Assembly: GCA_036654415.1 (NCBI GenBank)
Contig: JAVVSB010000001.1
Span: 1-64,000 of the forward strand
Direction: 5' to 3'
Length of the DNA stretch: 64,000 nt
Source: Mucinivorans sp036654415
Lineage (GTDB): Bacteria; Bacteroidota; Bacteroidia; Bacteroidales; Rikenellaceae
Of the stretch, positions 60,677-64,000 are shown piece by piece. Below the pieces are notes generated by a model. It searched no databases and was not told the origin of the DNA. It saw only the letters and a program-made list of their open reading frames with translations. The stretch's first letter is position 1. Each line of letters begins with the position of its first letter. The position numbers and the translations under genes are program-made.

Positions 60677-60719
60677 AAAAATAAACCACCTTTATGATAA
60701 AGGTGGTTTATTTTTAGAG
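60673..60719. terminator. Bidirectional terminator
   Basis: A perfect 47-base palindrome with arms 60673-60695 and 60697-60719 (core AAACCACCTTTAT / ATAAAGGTGGTTT) between the convergent ABC-F and ssb genes. It overlaps the right end of R4 by four bases. Confidence 0.85.
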
Positions 60720-60724
60720 AGTGG

Positions 60725-61120
60725 TTAAAATGGGAGATTGTCGTTACCGATAGTTAAATCGGCAACAGCGGTTAATGGCTCCTTAGCCTCACTAGTGGCA
60801 CGCACTATCTGCCGCACAAGGTCACAATGAACCTCGGCCGCCTGGTAGTGTCGCCCTGCGGCATCGGTTATCTCGCGATAGCGCAACTTACCCTCGATAT
60901 AGACCTGAGCCCCAGTATGGACCCACCGTTCAACAAAGTCGGCTTGGGCTCGCCAACAAACTAAAGAGTGCCACTGAGTATTCTCCTGACGCTCGCCGTG
61001 GCTATCGGTATAACGTTCTGTGGTGGCCAGCGAGATTCTGGCTATCTTTACACCTGTCTCCAAGGAACGCACCTCGGGCTCGCGCCCCACAAAGCCCACT
61101 AAAATCACACGATTTATCAT
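60725..61120 (-). CDS. ssb: Single-stranded DNA-binding protein
   Basis: OB-fold protein that protects ssDNA and recruits repair partners. The 131-residue product has the typical MINRVILVGFVGREPEVR, ARISLATTERYTD, TQWHSLVCWRAQADFVERWVHTGAQVYIEGKLRYREI and a short tail that ends NDNLPF, the acidic interaction tip. It overlaps murD by four bases (ATGA). Its place directly after murD is unusual. Confidence 0.94.
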   Translation of the reverse strand: MINRVILVGFVGREPEVRSLETGVKIARISLATTERYTDSHGERQENTQWHSLVCWRAQADFVERWVHTGAQVYIEGKLRYREITDAAGRHYQAAEVHCDLVRQIVRATSEAKEPLTAVADLTIGNDNLPF

Positions 61121-62439
61121 CTCTTGACAGCTTTTTTGAACAGCTCGCCGCGCTGCTCATAGTTTTGAAAGAGGTCGAAGCTGGCGCAAGCTGGCGAAAG
61201 TAGCACACAATCACCAGCAGTGGCCAAAGCACGACACTGCTCCAGAGTCTGCTTCAGAGAGTGGCAGTCGCAAATAGTGGGCACGACTCCCGTGAAAGAG
61301 TCAATCAGCTTTTGATTATCAACACCCATGCAAACTAAGGCCTTAACCTTCTCCCGTGCTAACTCCTTGAGCACCGAGTAGTCATTACCCTTGTCCGTTC
61401 CTCCAGCTATCCATATTACAGGACGGTTCATACTGCCCATGGCATACCATACCGAATCAACATTAGTGGCCTTAGAGTCGTTAATATACTCCACCCCATC
61501 TATCTCACAAACCACCTCCATACGGTGTTCGACACCCGAAAAATCTCGTAGAGCACTCTTAATAATATTATTATCGACCCCTGCACGCGAACAGGCAGCA
61601 ATGGCAGCCAAGGCATTGGCGATATTGTGGAGTCCCTTGATGTGCATCTCACTGGCAAGCATTTCAAAACACTCGTAGTGCATCACCACCCCATCAAACC
61701 ATGCACCACCAACAGCTCCATGAGCCGAAAAGGGGACAGGGTTGGCCTGAATACGAGTTCGAGGTAAGACTTTTAACATCTCTGGGTCGTCAGCGTTGTA
61801 GATGAAAGTGTCGCTAAGAGTCTGGTTACGTAGGATACGCAACTTACTCTGTACATAATGACTCATCTGATAGTCATATCTATCCAAATGGTCGGGAGTG
61901 ATGTTCAACAATAGAGCAATATCAGCCTTAAAATCGTAAACCCCATCGAGCTGAAAACTACTTAGCTCAATAACGTACCAATCGGGCTGCTGCTCAGACT
62001 TGGCCATGGCCAAGGCAAAGCTCTCGCCTATGTTACCAGCCACGGCCACATTAAAGCCCGCACGACGCATGATTTCATAGATGAGAGTGGTAGTGGTGGT
62101 CTTACCATTACTACCCGTGACACATATCTTACGAGCAGTACAGTAACGCGCACCAAACTCAATCTCCGAAATTATCTTGATACCACGAGCCAAAGCAGCC
62201 TGCACCACATCGGCCTTGTCAGGCACACCAGGGCTCTTAATAATAAAGTCAGCCGAGAGCACCTTATCCATTGTATGGCCACCCTCCTCAAAAGGGATGC
62301 CTGCGGCAAGAAACTTTTCGCGATATTCGTTTTTAAGAGTCCCACCGTCCGAAAGGAGGATGTCAAAGCCTTTTTTTTGAGCCAACATAGCCGCGCCGTA
62401 ACCACTTTCACCGCCGCCAAGAATTACTATTTTTTTCAT
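61117..62439 (-). CDS. murD: UDP-N-acetylmuramoylalanine-D-glutamate ligase
   Basis: Adds D-glutamate to UDP-MurNAc-L-Ala in the cytoplasm. The 440-residue product has the N-terminal KKIVILGGGESGYGAAMLAQKKG, the ATP loop VTGSNGKTTTTTLIYEI, LELSSFQLDGVYDFKADIALLLNITPDHLDRY, and GVEHRMEVVCEIDGVEYINDSKATNVDSVWYA. The ATG at 62439, two bases after mraY stop, was chosen over one 20 codons upstream inside mraY. Together with mraY it represents the mur part of the division cluster. Confidence 0.96.
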   Translation of the reverse strand: MKKIVILGGGESGYGAAMLAQKKGFDILLSDGGTLKNEYREKFLAAGIPFEEGGHTMDKVLSADFIIKSPGVPDKADVVQAALARGIKIISEIEFGARYCTARKICVTGSNGKTTTTTLIYEIMRRAGFNVAVAGNIGESFALAMAKSEQQPDWYVIELSSFQLDGVYDFKADIALLLNITPDHLDRYDYQMSHYVQSKLRILRNQTLSDTFIYNADDPEMLKVLPRTRIQANPVPFSAHGAVGGAWFDGVVMHYECFEMLASEMHIKGLHNIANALAAIAACSRAGVDNNIIKSALRDFSGVEHRMEVVCEIDGVEYINDSKATNVDSVWYAMGSMNRPVIWIAGGTDKGNDYSVLKELAREKVKALVCMGVDNQKLIDSFTGVVPTICDCHSLKQTLEQCRALATAGDCVLLSPACASFDLFQNYEQRGELFKKAVKR

Positions 62440-62441
62440 CT

Positions 62442-63677
62442 TTATCGTATTTTTAACGTGGCCAAAGTGATGGCCGCTAATAGCAATTGAATTATCCAAA
62501 AACGGACTACAATTTTGGTCTCAAAAAAGCCCCGCTTTTGATAATGGTGGTGAAGAGGCGACATTAAAAAGATGCGATGCCCCTCACCGTATTTGTGTTT
62601 TGTGTACTTGAAATAGGCCACCTGAACCATCACCGAGAGGCTCTCAACCAAAAAGACCCCACACAAAATGGGCAGAAGGAGCTCCTTACGGATAAGCAGA
62701 GCAAAGACAGCTATAATACCTCCAATGGCCAGTGACCCAGTGTCACCCATAAAGACCTGAGCTGGATAACCATTGTACCATAAAAAGCCCAACAAAGCCC
62801 CAACAAAGGCTGCCGCAAAAATCATTAACTCGCCAGAGCCTGGAATATGCATAATATCCAGAAAATCAGCATAGATGATATTACCAGAGAGATAGGCCAT
62901 AATCCCCAACACAAGCACTATGGGGGCTGATATCCCCGTGGCCAACCCATCGAGGCCATCGGTGAGGTTGGCCCCGTTACTCACAGCTACAATAACCACC
63001 GTGGCCACAAAAACATAAAAGAGCCACCCCAAAGTGTCGTTACCCCCCATCATATCGCTGTAATCCACCACACTATTCTTAAAAAATGGAACAGTAGTGA
63101 TGGTGGCCTTATGAGAGGGAGACATACGAATGGCACGCTGTCCACTACCCAAATCATCGGCCCGAACCACAACACCAACCTCGGTGCGCTGCACCTTCTG
63201 CCGTACCAAAATATCACCACTAAGCCACATGGTGGTACCCACAATAAGCCCCAGCACTACCTGACCCGCAATTTTAAAGTAGCCGCTGAGCCCTTTTTTA
63301 TTATTCCGCGACACCTTGATATAGTCATCCATAAAGCCAATGAAACCAAGCCAAACAGTGGAGATAACCATGAGTTGGATGTAGACATTACTCAAATCGG
63401 CCAACAAGAGCACAGGTGCAAGAATGGCACCAAGAATAATAAGTCCCCCCATGGTGGGAGTACCTCGCTTTTGGAGCTGACCCTCGAGTCCAAGATTACG
63501 AATCTGCTCGCCTATTTGACGACGCTGGAGTAGGTGAATGACACTCTTACCAAAAATAATGGCAATCAACAGAGCCAAAATTACAGCCCCAGCCGAACGA
63601 AACGAAATATACTGGAACATCCCCACTCCAGGGAAGTCACCCATGCCACGCATAAAATCTACTAGATAATATATCAT
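62442..63677 (-). CDS. mraY: Phospho-N-acetylmuramoyl-pentapeptide transferase
   Basis: Inner-membrane enzyme that forms lipid I from UDP-MurNAc-pentapeptide and undecaprenyl phosphate. The 411-residue product has about ten membrane helices and the family blocks KRGTPTMGGLIIL, GFIGFMDDYIKVSRNNKKGL, NGANLTDGLDGLATG, WYNGYPAQVFMGDTGSLAIGG and the histidine loop MSPLHHHYQKRGFFETKIVVRFW. About 50 residues longer than the E. coli enzyme because of an insertion after TTMWLSGDIL, as usual in Bacteroidota. Its start shares one base with the stop of the upstream gene. Confidence 0.96.
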   Translation of the reverse strand: MIYYLVDFMRGMGDFPGVGMFQYISFRSAGAVILALLIAIIFGKSVIHLLQRRQIGEQIRNLGLEGQLQKRGTPTMGGLIILGAILAPVLLLADLSNVYIQLMVISTVWLGFIGFMDDYIKVSRNNKKGLSGYFKIAGQVVLGLIVGTTMWLSGDILVRQKVQRTEVGVVVRADDLGSGQRAIRMSPSHKATITTVPFFKNSVVDYSDMMGGNDTLGWLFYVFVATVVIVAVSNGANLTDGLDGLATGISAPIVLVLGIMAYLSGNIIYADFLDIMHIPGSGELMIFAAAFVGALLGFLWYNGYPAQVFMGDTGSLAIGGIIAVFALLIRKELLLPILCGVFLVESLSVMVQVAYFKYTKHKYGEGHRIFLMSPLHHHYQKRGFFETKIVVRFWIIQLLLAAITLATLKIR

Positions 63678-64000
63678 TATTTTATTCGTAATTTACGTCC
63701 TAACGCCAGAACAGTCTTGGCGGTAATACTGTTAAGAGAACATATTGCTTTCACCGTTGTGTGATTACGCAGAGCCAAAGCGTAGAGCGTGTCACCCTTG
63801 ACAACGGTATGGTAAGACTTAGCCGGCGAAGACTTGGCTGTTGTGGATGGCAAGGAGGTGGTTGAGGTGGTGGTGGTTTGCTCCTGGCTATGGCTACTGA
63901 CCATAGGAGCAGCAGGCTGATTGGGTCTGCTTTGGGATGAACCACTCTGCCCACTGGCCACAATTTTACTACCCTGACGACTGATGACTAAATCGCCCGA
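63677..64000 (-). CDS. C-terminal end of a LysM-domain protein (partial)
   Basis: The minus strand is open to the window edge; a GTG at 63961 is not needed as a start because the frame continues upstream (SGDLVISRQGSKIVA). After a Ser/Thr/Gln-rich linker (about 55 residues) comes a LysM domain YHTVVKGDTLYALALRNHTTVKAICSLNSI ... LGRKLRIK. The stop shares an A with the mraY start. The body of the protein lies outside. By order a penicillin-binding protein or MurE would be expected before mraY; a LysM tail is more typical of glucosaminidases or other wall enzymes. The identity is open. Confidence 0.7.
   Translation of the reverse strand, partial: SGDLVISRQGSKIVASGQSGSSQSRPNQPAAPMVSSHSQEQTTTTSTTSLPSTTAKSSPAKSYHTVVKGDTLYALALRNHTTVKAICSLNSITAKTVLALGRKLRIK

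Overview
The window looks like a chromosomal segment of a Bacteroidota bacterium, most likely order Bacteroidales. The evidence is the family-specific gene set (DUF5683, DUF2027, PiT-PhoU fusion, DUF2752/TM2 pair, SPOR protein, pyrB-pyrI pair), the recurrent -7 box TAnnTTTG in front of genes in place of a TATAAT box, and the near absence of Shine-Dalgarno sequences. Two runs of exactly 10 N (25135-25144, 30104-30113) show a draft or metagenome scaffold. I cannot name the genus.

Layout. 1-590: non-coding DNA with a decayed SGNH-hydrolase lipoprotein. 0.6-12.4 kb: enolase, clpB (behind a sigma-54-type promoter), a PiT phosphate transporter with ruvA, an OmpH-like lipoprotein, xerD, aroQ-pyk-SIMPL, DUF2752 and TM2 proteins. 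12.6-15.9 kb: one large secreted di-heme protein with a formylglycine-generating-enzyme-like C-terminus. 16-21 kb: fabD-ABC permease-ogt and dagK with a broken bioA. 21-25.3 kb: parA-parB-DUF5683-mltD. 25.3-26.3 kb: a Mu-like prophage remnant with a candidate small RNA. 26.4-33.5 kb: typA, comF, SPOR protein, menG, an FtsX-family permease, queA and a DUF2027 protein without its Smr domain. 33.6-34 kb: RNase P RNA. 34-49.2 kb: radA, tyrS, rluF-like, metG, greA, then a long plus-strand run yigZ-pyrB-pyrI-uvrA-M16 peptidase-O-methyltransferase-buk, and a HAD phosphatase. 49.3-60.5 kb: a coiled-coil membrane protein, a second pseudouridine synthase with a repetitive basic N-terminus, a PatB-like lyase, an FKBP-like lipoprotein, folB, glnS, two glycosyltransferases, an RsmI-like methyltransferase and an ABC-F ATPase. 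60.7-64 kb: ssb, murD, mraY and the end of a LysM protein, a rearranged part of the division/cell-wall cluster.

Most genes are housekeeping: glycolysis (eno, pyk), pyrimidine and aromatic biosynthesis, aminoacyl-tRNA synthesis, RNA modification, DNA repair and segregation, peptidoglycan synthesis. The most notable non-standard signals are a family of about 165-bp palindromic dispersed repeats (four clear copies and one diverged), the di-heme/FGE-like fusion protein, the sigma-54-like clpB promoter, a terminator hairpin in the greA leader, face-to-face and near-leaderless promoters, and the small RNA candidate in the prophage scar. I see no CRISPR array, no tRNA gene, no complete insertion sequence and no clear defence system.
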